A DNA stretch of 64,000 nucleotides from Pyxicephalus adspersus (lineage: Eukaryota; Chordata; Amphibia; Anura; Pyxicephalidae), in NCBI RefSeq assembly GCF_032062135.1, contig NC_092859.1, forward strand, positions 31,449,112 to 31,513,111, read 5' to 3'. Below the pieces are notes generated by a model that was given only the letters and a program-made list of their open reading frames with translations, did no database searches and was not told where the DNA came from. Positions 22,883-33,896 of the stretch are shown in pieces (the stretch's first letter is position 1; every line of letters starts with the position of its first letter). The position numbers and the translations under genes were made by a program.

Positions 22883-23809
22883 AAAAACTGTCCCAGAAAT
22901 CCTTTAAGAAATACTTTTTTTCTCATAGTGAATTGAAAAAAAAAAAACTTAAATAAATGGCCCAAAACTCACCTAAATATGTGGTCATGTTATAGGCTGG
23001 GTCTTGAGTTTTGAATGCTGAAGAATAGCAGAACAGTTCTTTTCTTTCAGTTTTTTTTTTGTGAATTGAAACTGCTTCTTAAAACGATTGCAAGTGTTTT
23101 TAGGCATTTGCTTTAGCAAAAACTCAAGTCTTTGGAGACAGCTGGGGTGGGATACATGTAGCATCCAAAAAAATGTAAATTGTAAAAAAAAAACTTTTGC
23201 ATCTGAACTTATACTAAGAAAGAGGAGACTAAGTAAATACTTCCTGCAGCAGACTAATGACACCATCTCAGCCTAGGCAACGTAATTGAATTTGAGCTGA
23301 GGGGTTACTTTTTAATGATCAAAGGTACAGTTGTTGTATATTGGGAATGTCAGGATTTTTTTTGCAAACTTTTAAAATTACTGAAAGCTCTAAAGTTAAA
23401 GTAGGTAAGTGATATATGTGCAAATATGCTGTCTGTACATACACATGATGACCAAAGCTATCTACATACACAGACTTTAGGTTCTGCTTTTAAAATACTT
23501 TTAGCTATGTTGTCATTTTTGTGTATGACACACTTCTTTGCAGTATAGCTGGGATCTTACATCATTTCAAATGACAATCGCCTTAAATCATTACAAAGCT
23601 AGAGCCATTTATTGATTTTTTACTGCCAGGGACTACCACCATTTCAAAGTATCCATCTTACGTTATTTATGTATCTGTATGTCCAATAGTATCATTACAA
23701 AGAGGAACATGCTGGGGGAGCTGAACCTGATCTATTTTAAAATAAAAAATAGAAATGGTTTGATTTTTTTTTACCTAGTTTGGGGTTTAACAGGGAATGC
23801 TCATTCAAT

Positions 23810-24035
23810 GGGCCAGATTTAATAAAGCTCTCCAAGGCCTGGAGAGGATACACTTTCAGCAGTGAAGCTGGCTGATCCAGCAAACCTGGAATTAATTTCT
23901 TCCAAGTTATTTCCTTTTTGGAAGCAAATGTTTTCAATCCTGGACCAGATCCATTCCAGGTTTGCTAGATCAGCTCAGCTTAACTGATGAAAGTGTATCC
24001 TCTCCAGCTTTGGAGAGCTTTTATAAATCGGGCCC
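23810..24035. mobile_element. Family A palindromic MITE, copy 2
   Basis: Near-complete copy: GGGCCAGATTTAATAAAGCT, GGAGAGGATACACTTTCAGC, AGCAAACCTGGAATTAATTT, then the mirror half with CCAGGTTTGCTAGATCAG, GAAAGTGTATCCTCTCCAG and AGAGCTTTTATAAATCGGGC. Confidence 0.88.
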
Positions 24036-25261
24036 AATATGAGCTCTGCAGCGTTTCTAAGTCAAATAAAGAGTTAGAATAAGGAGACACTTCTATCTAA
24101 GGGTTCTATTTAACAATGTTTTCACCAATTCTAACCATATATTTACATTTTTCCAAATAAATGCAATGAAAAATTTGTAAATTCTGGATATTTAAACTTT
24201 GAAATATAAATCATAAATTATAGCTATATCCTATTTTTGGATACACAATGGAATGGTAAAAGTCTGTTTTGTTTTGTTTTTTAAACAGTCTGTGCCATGA
24301 TTTAAATTTTCTTTCTGTCTCAGAAACACAGCCTGTAGGAAAAAAGAAATCTTCCCACCGTAAGCAAGTAGGTATTCTTATTACAACTTTGCAATACCTG
24401 TTGTAGTGATTGTAAAATGACTTCCCCAGCACTTTATGTTCCAGGGATAATGCAGACCAAGGACAAAGCAAAACGGAGGGGGTGAATATCCTCAGTGGTG
24501 CAACACAGCAAAAAAGAAAAAACAGGCAATCACTCTGACTTTTACATGTTCTATATAAATCAAAATAAAAAGTTTTTGTTGGAGGTTGGCACCAATCTGT
24601 TTATTTTCATGACTGCAAATATCATGAAACCAAATATTTCCCAAGCTGAAACATCAGCTACAACCATCTGTGAGGTAACATGACAATTCTAGAACACTTG
24701 ACTCCAGGGTGCTGCCACTTAACAGCAATACCAAGTGTCACATTGTTAAAAAAAAAAAATTATAAGTGTTATCATATGAGGCTAAGTTCAGCCTTCATCA
24801 CATGCCTTTTCAGGAATCATAGATTGAAGTGTATCTTAAGCTAAAAGGTTTTTTTTTTGTTTTGGAGTGGTCCAATTTATCTAAATGTTTACATTTTTCA
24901 CATTAGATTTATTTAAAAATGCATCAATCATGAGTAAAAGTTTACTCATGAATACATTTATACAAGTTTTGAGGAAAAACTGGAAGTAAGAAAAAAATCT
25001 CTCCATTTCAGTGTGAATAGTAAGATTGTATGTACAATCATCTTCATTGGCTTTGTTTGCACTATAAGTGCATTGTCAGGGTTATATTGCGACACACAAC
25101 CACCTGCATGGCTGTACATGACTCCATTATTTACAATGAATAAGACAGCACATGCAGCAATGCATAGACAGAACATGCTGCAGAACAATGCATAAGTCGG
25201 AATTTCAGACATTGCTCTTTATGTAATGTCTGATGTTCTTGCATATCGCACACTGTGGTCT
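24036..25261. other. Unassigned non-coding stretch
   Basis: AT-rich sequence with short A- and T-runs (for example 24748-24759 and 24849-24859). No gene or repeat family recognised. Confidence 0.55.
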
Positions 25262-25402
25262 GATCATAAAGCTGTGAATCTGACATTCTCTGAAACATTC
25301 CCTAGTGGAGAATCAATTACTGCCAATAAAACACATGGACCTGGAAGATTCTCCACCAGGGAATGTTTAGTTAATGCCAGATTTACTCCTTTATGAAGTG
25401 CA
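25262..25402. mobile_element. Family B palindromic element, copy 2
   Basis: CTGACATTCTCTGAAACATT, CCCTAGTGGAGAATC, then the mirror half GATTCTCCACCAGGGAATGT and TAATGCCAGATTTACTCC. Same layout as 22735-22882. Confidence 0.75.
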
Positions 25403-25440
25403 GTAAACAGTACTAAATCACACATAGTGGGAATGAGACC

Positions 25441-25605
25441 TTAACCACCCTACCGCTAAACCCGACCTTGGTTCGGGTTAAAAAAAATTACAATTATCGA
25501 TAAACCCGAACTTTTCTCACTGTATGAAAATACAGTGAGAAAAGTTCGGGTTTATCGATCACTTACCTGGTCCTGCTGCGATCATCCAGCGGCCCAGGTG
25601 GTTAA
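25441..25605. mobile_element. TTAA-flanked foldback element with a perfect 29-bp stem
   Basis: 165 bp starting TTAACCACC and ending GGTGGTTAA, so perfect 9-bp inverted termini that include TTAA. It shares ACCTTGGTxCGG with the element at 6485-6588. The core (25496-25559) is a perfect hairpin. It is non-autonomous; the mobilising family is not determined (piggyBac-like or Kolobok-like would fit TTAA). Confidence 0.75.
25496..25559. repeat. Perfect inverted repeat, 29-bp arms, 6-nt loop
   Basis: The arms 25496-25524 and 25531-25559 are exact reverse complements around the loop TGAAAA. Each arm contains TAAACCCGAACTTTTCTCAC or its complement. Perfect conservation suggests recent origin or gene conversion between the arms. 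Confidence 0.95.
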
Positions 25606-26550
25606 ACAACATTTGTATTGCCTAAATTTACTTTATTTTGGTTTGAAATCCGATTGGCCTTACTGGGCAAAAAATCAGATTTGGAATATTCTAAATTTGA
25701 ATAAAAGTGAACACTTTAACTGCACAGATTAAGCAGCTGCTACTCAATCTTTACTACTTCTTAAAGAAATCTGTCTAGAAATTAGAAGAAAAAACTGCAC
25801 AGCTGTTATCCTTACTCTTGTTACCTGACCAAGAAAGCTCATGCAACCAATGAATTTGGAACAACTAACATACTTGTCCCAGGTCCGTGACAACCTTAGC
25901 GCTTGCACCCTCAGTTACATTATTGCTTCCCCTGACAGGTACCCTGTAATGATCCAACAAGTAAGCCAGTTAAGAGTTCACCTTTACTAGCTATATATGT
26001 GGTCGACATCAGGGTCTCACAAATTAGTGAAATAGAGGCTGAAAATGAAAGTCCGAGAGCATTCACCCCTCAAGACAAGTCAGCAACTCCTTATATTAAC
26101 AAGCGATGAGTGATCAGATATTGACTGGGAAGTAATCGGGCATTTAAATGATTAAACATTAACCATGACTTCATCTTATTTGGCCCAGCGCCCTGTGAAA
26201 TGCAGCAAATTATTTCTAACAACAGTGACATTTCCCCATCATATTGGATCCCCCGTATGACTAGGTCATAAATTAAACCTTAGGATGCTTATATCTGTTG
26301 ATAATCACTATTTACTCCCATGGAGCTTAGCACACTGCTGCCGAGTGATCCTCGTCATAAATATCCACATAGTCTGCCAGGCATGAGATTGGTTTATTTG
26401 CTGCGAGATAAAGGCTTGGCACATTATGACAATCTAAATAATAGCATGGCAGTTATGGTATAACAAATTATGCAATGATATCAGTAATAAAATATCTAGT
26501 AATGGGTGACAAACTTTCACTTTGCAAATGGATTCATCCACAAACACATT
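25606..26550. other. Unassigned stretch, partly CNE-like
   Basis: No gene or repeat family. The portion about 26200-26470 is unique-looking, mixed-composition sequence without open frames or repeat features. It could be conserved non-coding DNA, but that cannot be tested from one sequence. Confidence 0.35.
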
Positions 26551-26765
26551 GGGGCTGATTTATTAAAGCTCTCCAAGGCTGGAGAGGATACACTTTCATC
26601 AGTGAAGCTGGGTGATACCACAAAACTGTAGTGAAGTCACTTGCTATTTGCTAGCAAATGTTTTGAATGCTGGACCAGATCCTTTCCAGGTTTGCTGGAT
26701 CACCCAGCTTCACTGATGAAAGTGTATCCTCTCCAGCCTTGAAGAACTTTACTGAATCAGGATTA
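26551..26765. mobile_element. Family A palindromic MITE, copy 3
   Basis: GGGGCTGATTTATTAAAGCT, GGAGAGGATACACTTTCATC, then the mirror half with CCAGGTTTGCTGGATCACCC, AGCTTCACTGATGAAAGTGT and ATCCTCTCCAGCCTTGAAGA. Full length. Confidence 0.9.
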
Positions 26766-27261
26766 TTGATGGGGCTTTGACAGTATGTTCTTATGCAGGG
26801 AGCCTATATCATTTGGAATTTGATGACAGAAGCCTAATATCAGTTATATTTCCTCCTAGGAAAGTTCAACCATGTCTTGGCTGTGACCTCAAATGTTGAC
26901 CTCTGGCAATTCTCAACAAAACTTTTTACTCTGTTGTAATTGTAAGTAATTGTAAGTCTAATTATACCTAAGAAAGTCAACTTGGAAAAAGGAATGGGAT
27001 AATATGTCAGCCCTAGGGATAGAGCAAGAAGAGGTGAGTTTTGTTTAACTTTAAAGTTCAAATAAACCTTATACATATATAATAATAAATAGTATATAGG
27101 CAAAGTGGTGGACAGAATACCTGTTTTGTGGGCCAAATATGGCACATTCCACAGCTTTTCTCTTATCTCTGTATTCAGCAAAGGGTCAAACGTGTGACCA
27201 TTTAGCGACCAAAGTATAACAAAATGTGACTGACCACATTTCTGAGCATTTATTATTGCTA
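26766..27261. other. Unassigned non-coding stretch
   Basis: The minus-strand 154-codon frame (27304-26840) runs through this stretch into family J sequence. It has no recognised domain, and its N-terminal end is encoded by an ATT repeat and family J, so it is not accepted as a gene. Confidence 0.5.
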
Positions 27262-27365
27262 TCATTATTATTATTATTATACAGGATTTATGTAGCGCCA
27301 ACATATTACGCAGCGCTGTACATTAAATAGGGGTTGCAAATGACAGACTAAAACAGACAGTGATA
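27262..27365 (+). repeat. Family J repeat copy
   Basis: An ATT run, then TTTATGTAGCGCCAACATAT, TACGCAGCGCTGTACATTAA, and ATAGGGGTTGCAAATGACAG. Same order as the copies at 8745 and 9991. Confidence 0.8.
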
Positions 27366-27499
27366 CAGGAGCATCTTTACATTTTATTAAAAGCCACACA
27401 GTAGTATTCACAGGAAGTAGGTGTATGACCTCAATTTGTTAACAGTAAACCAAAAGGCATGAGGTCCTGCACAGCGTCAGGCAGAAACAGCTACTGACA

Positions 27500-27702
27500 G
27501 GGCCTGATTTAATAAAGTTTTCCAAGACTGATCAAAATAGACTATCATGGGAGAACCTGGATGATCCAGCAAATCTGGATAGGATCTAGTCCAGGATTGA
27601 AAACGTTTGCCAATTATTAGCAAATGATTTTTAGGAAATCCATTCCAGGTTTGCTAGATCACCCAGGTTTTCTATTACGAGAACTGTAATAAGTCAGACC
27701 CA
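27500..27702. mobile_element. Family A palindromic MITE, copy 4
   Basis: GGGCCTGATTTAATAAAGTT, GATAGGATCTAGTCCAGGAT, then CCAGGTTTGCTAGATCACCC and AATAAGTCAGACCCAAT. Terminal parts match family A; the inner part follows the 'CTATCATGGGAGAACCTGG' subtype also seen at 47811. Confidence 0.85.
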
Positions 27703-28007
27703 ATGATTTAGTAAATTTAGAAGAGAGCTGAGTGTGAAATTTTCCTGGGTGATGGGAAGCGTTAAACTGCACTGTTGGATTGGGTGTGCTCAGTCAAAAT
27801 GACATGCACATATAACCAGCGGCTTACAGATATTTAAAAAAAATCTTCAACAGGGATACAGAAAAAAATTTGACACTTTTGTTTCTGTGTGTGGTATTGT
27901 TGTAGATTGTTTTGTTGTCAGTAGGGCAGGAAGTGAGGTGAAATCTTTTTTAAAGATACCTGGATAGCAGTAAGGACCTAACGGGTTTTCAAACTTTTGC
28001 TGTACAT

Positions 28008-28118
28008 GGGCCGTATTAATAAAGCTCTCCAAAGCTGGAGAAGATACACTTTCACCAGTGAATCTGAGTGATCTAGAAAACTTGTAATGGATCTAATCCA
28101 GGATTTAAAACATTTACT
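28008..28118. mobile_element. Family A MITE, left half only (copy 5)
   Basis: GGGCCGTATTAATAAAGCTC, TGGAGAAGATACACTTTCAC, AATGGATCTAATCCAGGATT, then it stops at the central spacer. The mirror half is missing, so the copy is truncated at the hairpin centre. Confidence 0.8.
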
Positions 28119-28884
28119 TCCCTTTAATGTCCCACAATCCCATCCTGATGTCTATCGGCTGAATTAGGGCAGGGTGGCAGAACTTTTTTGTGCCCAGCAG
28201 CGCCAGAAGAAGAGTTTATCTTACTTGCTGCTCTCATTCTTCCTTCACTGATTCAGCCAGGAGTTTCTGAAAACAAGTATGCAAACAATCAGAATTTTTT
28301 TTTATGATGGGAATTTCAGTTGGAACAAAGGTTCAGGGAAGCAAGGTGAAGGTTTCTGGAATTGTCAGAGAACGATCGCCATGACAACAAAGGCCTCCCA
28401 TTTCATAATTATTTCATGAGACAAAAGTACATGGAATGATGTGACAGATCTTGTTTTCACACACAGTTGTGAGCAGTCATGACAAACTGACCAAGCCCTG
28501 TGCATAGGACATCATACAAAAACACTTTATTTATTAGTGTGGTGAGGCACGTGTTTTTTAAAATTTTCTATCTTTCCTTACAGCATGCATAGAAGAAACT
28601 ATGAATATCTCACCTTGTGGTTTTAAAGAAGATGTAAATCCTAAAACTAAATAAAATGTAAATTGTAAAAGCTTTGTGTATCACAAAAAATGCTATTTCG
28701 TAAAAATAAAATTCTGTTTTCACCTTTTTGTTATCCTTTGTTGTATATCTGTGCTGTTGATCGCCTGAGCCCCATTTGTTATAATTTTCTGTTTACCTGC
28801 ACCCGGCAATGGCTGTATGACATGACTAGGAATATCTAGCTTCTTATATAATCTGCCTAATATGTTATATGATTCTCTTGACCT
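28119..28884. other. Unassigned non-coding stretch
   Basis: No gene or repeat family recognised with confidence. Confidence 0.5.
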
Positions 28885-28930
28885 ATGATCATTACTGAAG
28901 AAGCCTGTTGGCGAAACGCGTCGCGTGTGA
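28885..28930 (+). ncRNA. Candidate hammerhead-like motif, copy 2
   Basis: CTGAAGA (28895-28901), then A-GCC, TGTT loop, GGC, GAAA (28913-28916), CGC, GTC (28920-28922). Stem II (GCC/GGC) is intact, and the GAAA-to-GTC spacing equals that of the copies at 11308 and 37434. Stem I is weak here. The same extra A follows the CTGANGA block. A separate downstream hairpin (GGCACCAA ... TTGGTGTTGCC, about 28985-29015) is present. Confidence 0.33.
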
Positions 28931-29738
28931 GACGTAAAACTCTACACATTAGCAACCGTATTGGAAGTCTTTGTATAGGTGACAGGCACCAACCCCCATT
29001 TCCTTTGGTGTTGCCTTTATATTTGACATGATATTCACTGTAATTTTCCATGACATTCACCTTAATATGATGTACATTATCAATACAATTTAGTGTTTGC
29101 CACAAAAAAACTAGCTGTCTTCTCCTTTAATTTCTCATTTATTTTGGGTCTGACATTATGAACAACTACCAAATGTTGTAGGATGTGGTCTCCCCTTTTT
29201 GCTTCCAAAATTTCTCAGGGTGATTTTACCGATGGCATCAATTGTGGACCATATTTGTGTAATGTGTATTAAAACAGCTACTTGTAGAGTCCACTAAAAG
29301 CATGTGTGACAACACAAGAGTACATTCAGGATAGAGGGACAAAGTGTTGTCACCGTGTAACAGGAAGTACCTTGTCCAGCACCCTTATTCTAGGATAGCC
29401 AGGTGTTATTTTAATACAAGTTGCAGATTAAAAAATAATACAATTATGTTTTAATTCTACATTTACATTTCAGGAAGACACAACACCCAATCTCACCTCA
29501 GCGCAGGGTGACATGGGAAGAACCTGAAAGAAAGAAGATAGAGGTGCTGTATGCTATGGTGAGTGCTGGAAAGAAAAGCTGAGCCAGTGTGGGATTTCCT
29601 AGGCTCAGTTTGTGGACGGATTGTGGGCATGTCATTGATTTTTTTTTCACTAAAATCATGCTTTTGTCTGAAATGTATGTCCAATCAGCCAAAGAACAAT
29701 GTGAGGTCAGGAACTTGTGTTAGATGAGAATATCAGTC
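28931..29738. other. Unassigned non-coding stretch
   Basis: Nothing recognised apart from the downstream hairpin of the preceding motif. Short minus-strand frames near 29493-29692 overlap each other in two frames and are not supported. Confidence 0.5.
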
Positions 29739-29741
29739 TTA

Positions 29742-30079
29742 AGCTGCGTACACACTTCCAATTTTTGTCGTTGGAAAGGATCTTTCACGATCCTTTCCAA
29801 CGACAAGGGAGTGAACGATGCATGAACATGTATGTACAGCACCGTTCATGCTCTATGGAGAGGGGAGGGGGAGAGCGACGGAGCGGCACCCTGCTGCGCG
29901 CTCTCCCCTTCCCTTTCATTAGGATCGGCTGTCGTCCATCGTCCGTGGATCCGGCAGGTCGGTCGTCCGGACGATGGACGACACCGACACGACACCGACT
30001 GTACACACGGCAGATTTTCGCCCGATAATTGGCCGATGCCCATTATCGGGCGATAAAAATCTGACGTGTGTACGTAGCT
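29742..30079. mobile_element. Family C element (PIF/Harbinger-like ends), copy 1
   Basis: 338 bp. Left end AGCTGCGTACACAC; reverse complement of the right end AGCTACGTACACAC (13 of 14 identical). It is flanked by TTA on both sides (29739-29741 and 30080-30082), a 3-bp duplication of the kind PIF/Harbinger elements make. The interior is GC-rich with several inverted repeats, including a perfect 18-bp stem (29765-29782 with 29789-29806) and CGCCCGATAAT / ATTATCGGGCG near 30020-30053. The many open frames on both strands here are effects of high GC and contain no transposase motif. Confidence 0.7.
29765..29806. repeat. Perfect 18-bp hairpin inside family C copy 1
   Basis: TTGTCGTTGGAAAGGATC, loop TTTCAC, GATCCTTTCCAACGACAA. 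Confidence 0.92.
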
Positions 30080-30287
30080 TTACACTTGGTGTGCCAGTCA
30101 TCCCATTAATGTGTGAGGGACACTCAAATTCCTGCACCCCATACCCATTAAACCATGACTTTGTGAAGCTGGCTTTGTACACCAAAGGGCACAATTATGC
30201 TGAAACAGTAAAAAAACTGTTACCATAAGATCACAATTGCCTGCTGCACTAATAAAAGTATCCTTCACTAGAACACCTGAACTCAAT

Positions 30288-30500
30288 GGGCCTGATTTAT
30301 TGGCTGGAGAAGATACACTTTTATCAGTGAAGCTGGGTGATCCAGCAAACCTGGTATGGATCTGTGACAGGATTAAAAACATTTGCTAACAAATAGCAAA
30401 TGCCTTTTATGAAATCCCTTCCAGGTTTGTTGGATAACCCAGCTTCACTGGGAAAAGTGTATCCTCTCCAACCTTGAAGAGCTTTAATAAATCAGACTCA
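30288..30500. mobile_element. Family A palindromic MITE, copy 6
   Basis: GGGCCTGATTTATTGGCTGG (lacking the usual AAAGCTCTCCAA), AGATACACTTTTATCAGTGA, then the mirror half with CCAGGTTTGTTGGATAACCC, AGTGTATCCTCTCCAACC and GAGCTTTAATAAATCAGAC. A small deletion removed part of the left terminal repeat. Confidence 0.87.
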
Positions 30501-31424
30501 CTTTATTGGTATCAATATATTTACACTCTTTTGTCCATATAGGGTGTACCAACATAAAAACAAAATTGCATTGTTTTTGGCTGACATACTGCTCTCTTCA
30601 GCAGTGTTCAGACACAAAATGGCTGGCATAGAAAATCTCCTAGCTATTGTCCAAGGAATTTTCTAACATGAGTTGTACTGATCGAGTTTCCTCCCCAGCT
30701 CATTGACATCCCTTGGGTACCTGAGGTTTTTTTTACAACCCTTGTTTTACAGGTATGGACATTGAGCATTTTTTCTCTGCCACTCTGCCCTATTATTTCA
30801 TGCACAGGTTACATATACCTGACAGCTAAAAATAACAGAGTTCACAAAGAGTAGGATTCACCGTCACAGTGTAGATATTACGTGTAAATAAAAGATTACT
30901 TTGTTCCGAGCCTTTGGATGGCACTTATGTCATGCTGGCAAAATCTGGAGGACAGTGGCTGTTCGTCAATAGACAATTTTCTTCCATGCCTAAAAGCATA
31001 TTTTCATTGAACACCTCGCTTTACCCAGTGAGAAATGAAGCTGACTTCTGTCTTTTCCCCTCCTGTCTCTGTAGCAGCTACTGCGTACAGATCCATCAGA
31101 CAAATGTCACCAGGATGTAATGACATAGAGCGCGCAATATAAACACAATGGAGCCTCTCGCTCATTGTAAGCGGCCAATCCCTCGTGTATTCCCCATATA
31201 GCGAATTGTTTATTATATTGTATGGCTCTGAGTGAGAAAAATCTATCAGCTTCAAGTCACTCTCAGTAGTGGGCTTCATTTATAAAACTGGAGGAAAGAA
31301 AAGATTGAGCATGTCCTGAGGCATCCAATCAGATTTTAGCTGCCATTATTTTAGTTTAAGGAAGGAAAAGAAAGCATCTGATTGGTTCCAGTGAGCATAC
31401 TTGGCCTGGTCACTGGATGATACT
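30501..31424. other. Unassigned stretch, partly CNE-like
   Basis: No gene recognised; short frames on both strands near 30914-31279 overlap and carry no domain. The segment 31080-31270 is unique-looking, keeps CpGs, contains GGCTCTGAGTGAGAAAAATC and has no repeat features. It is a possible conserved non-coding island, untested. Confidence 0.35.
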
Positions 31425-31952
31425 TTAAAGTGGACCAATCATCACATTTTTAACATTATTTAAAAGAGTGTGGCCAACCTTTTTATATTGTAAAAATGTC
31501 TTTTTTTAAATAGTTTTTGTTTACTTTTTTTGGTGAGAACCCCTCCCCGTCTGTCTTTATTACCACGGCCTCCTGGGATGTATGTATGCTTCTGGCTGCT
31601 CCTTCTGCACGTGCCCAAAATCAAGCATTTGTCTACAGGGACTTTCCTATAGTTTAAAATTATAAGTGCTTGATCTCATGCTTGCACAGTAAGAGTGGTA
31701 CTTTTTCTTTTTAAATTTTCAGGAAAATACATCGCTGGATCTCATGCCTGCACAGTGCAAGATCCAGTAACTTGAGCGGAACCCAGACCAAGAAGAAGAA
31801 TGTGTCATTCAGATGTAAGTGTCAGTGAAAAGAGAAGCTATAATTGGTGCTGTACCCACTATGCTGGGTTTGTGGAGGAATTAATGGCTTTTCTCCAATA
31901 ATGGTAAGTGGTATTTAGTTTTTACTTTTTTTATAAAAGTTCTGCTTTAATC
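31425..31952. mobile_element. Family F non-autonomous element, longest copy
   Basis: Starts TTAAAGTGGACCAATCATCA and ends AAGTTCTGCTTTAA, with inverted TTAAAGNxGxAC termini. The interior carries CCTCCTGGGATGTATGTATG, GCTCCTTCTGCACGTGCCC and a duplicated GATCTCATGCNTGCACAGT. The right terminal TTAA (31949-31952) is shared with the next element. Confidence 0.6.
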
Positions 31953-32510
31953 GCCTTGGCGGTATTCCCAAGTGTGACTCGGAGTGAACTCTACATACCA
32001 AAACCGGTAATCCCGAGCCACACTCGGAGTAGGTAAAAAAAATCCTCCCTGCTCCCCTCGATCTAGTGGCATCCTCAGTGATCCCCGGCTGGCTTCTTCA
32101 TCACATTCTCGGCTCAATCATGGCTGGGCGGAAAATTTAAAAGCAGGTTACATTGTGATCTGCTTTTAAAACATTGAACACAGAAAAAAAGTTATAAAAA
32201 AATAAATCTAAATGTTAAATAATAAATCCAAAAGTTTATTCTATTATTATACCCTTGTTTTGTCAAATTTTTTAAAAAAATAATTTTTAAATTTTTTAAA
32301 AAAAGTTTATATTATTTATATTTTTTTTTATAAAATTATTTTCATATTTATTATATTATAATTTATGATTTGTGTTTCAAACTTTATCATACCCGAGAGT
32401 TATTCCTAAGAAATACAGGCCTAAAATATTAAACAAAAAATTTTCATGCAAAACAATGTATCGCTTTTGACATAAAAATACGAACATAATTAGACCGCCA
32501 GGGGGGTTAA
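31949..32510. mobile_element. Family D TTAA element, full length (562 bp)
   Basis: Left end TTAATCGCCTTGGCGGTATT; reverse complement of the right end TTAACCCCCCTGGCGGTCTA. Both carry TTAA plus a GCGGT terminal block. The left subterminal region (AAGTGTGACTCGGAGT) and the right one (reverse complement AAAAGCGATACATTG, TTTTAGGCCTGTATTTCTTA) match the two ends of the element at 56424-57220. The centre is very AT-rich. No ORF. TTAA target use suggests piggyBac-like or Kolobok-like mobilisation. Confidence 0.75.
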
Positions 32511-32837
32511 GCAGGTCCCTTTCTCTTTGCTTCCCCTGTGCTTTATTTATCTGTAGGAGAAAAGAAAAATAGTCCATAATTTCTGGTATGGAAACATGTG
32601 CTGGTGCTTGCCAATTTGTCATTCAACCAATAACGCAATCCAATGGAGGTGAAGAAATCCCCTACTCCTGTGTCAGTCCTAGCTGCCACAGACTAAAGAG
32701 TAAGGAAAGGTTAGAAATTTACACAATTGTTTTTTCTATTGCTGTTTGTGCCTTTCCATCCCAAAGCGATCACCAACAGAAATTGTAAAAGCCTAGCAGG
32801 AATGTTCCCTTCTAAAAAATAAAAACAGGTGCTGTTA

Positions 32838-33236
32838 GGCTATGTATACATGTGCAATAATGGTCGTTAGAAAATGAACAATTAACGACCGATCAACGAT
32901 TATTCACGATTATTTAAAACAATCGTTTTGTGCACAATTACATACATACATTAGCACTGTACATGCTGAAACGATACAATGGTTCAAATATAATCCACCA
33001 ATATTGTACACACACTGGATACGAGCGTTTGAATGATGCAGGAAGTGATGTGTACAGGAGAAAGTGTATCACAGAACAGAACGACCATAAACACAATAGA
33101 TAGCGAACGATCGTCGCCCAATCAGATCCGCTGGGACATTTGTTCAATTTCAGCACTTTTTTTGTTAACGATTATCAGCCAATCGGTCGTTAATCGTTTG
33201 ATTCCAGCGATAATTATTTCACCTGTGTACGTAGCC
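32838..33236. mobile_element. Family C element, copy 2, with TTA duplication
   Basis: 399 bp. Left end GGCTATGTATACATGTG; reverse complement of the right end GGCTACGTACACAGGTG (14 of 17 identical). TTA flanks both ends (32835-32837 and 33237-33239). The interior is rich in AACGAT/ATCGTT inverted motifs. A diverged relative of the copy at 29742. Confidence 0.7.
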
Positions 33237-33896
33237 TTAGTTATAAATTATAGTTATAGTTATAATTTAAGTTATAAAAAAATGGCTGCATTCACAAAAA
33301 AATAAAAATCAGTTCTGCAATGTCACCACCATCTGCCATCAAGTAACGAAACAATCTTACTTTAGCAAAAGTGACACTGGATTATTTGCTGACAGGTCTT
33401 GATTCCATTTTTTTTTTTTCATTCAGAGATCACAAACAATGCATTATTTACAAACTGTCCAGACACAACTTGGTGACAATAACCTGCATGGGTGCATTTT
33501 ACTAGTTGTAAGGAGAACAATACATAGCAGAGGCTCTGAGCTGTGAGAGGGTTAAATGGAATGTAAAGCAGTTAGCCAGATGGCCTGGGGACTGTGTAAT
33601 ATTCTGTGACAGATGGGTTAAGGGTCCACTCCTGCAAAAGAATGAGTTTGAATTTCAGTGTTGGTAGAAACAGGGATGAAGATCAGGGCTTATCTCTTTC
33701 CTGTTAAAAAAAAAAAGTAAGGCCGGTCATTCAAAAGCCATCAAGTGAAGAGACATCTGTCTGTCCTCAAACAAGTTGTAAACTTTTTACAGTCACACAG
33801 AAAGGCTTAGCTGTAAGGATGAATAAAATCTGAATTGCAATGTGAGCTTTTGAAATGTATTGCCTAGTAAAAATTGGTAGATTTTAACAAAACGCC
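33237..33896. other. Unassigned stretch with short (TTATAG)-like run
   Basis: 33240-33276 is a short TTATAG/TTATAA-like run directly against the family C element. The rest (to 33896) has no recognised feature. Confidence 0.5.

Noticed and set aside
25496..25559. Hairpin as microRNA precursor or transcription terminator
   Set aside because: The perfect stem belongs to a TTAA-bounded mobile element; nothing in the sequence shows transcription or processing.
26840..27304. 154-codon minus-strand frame
   Set aside because: Its start lies in an ATT run and family J repeat; no domain, codon pattern or splice context supports a gene.
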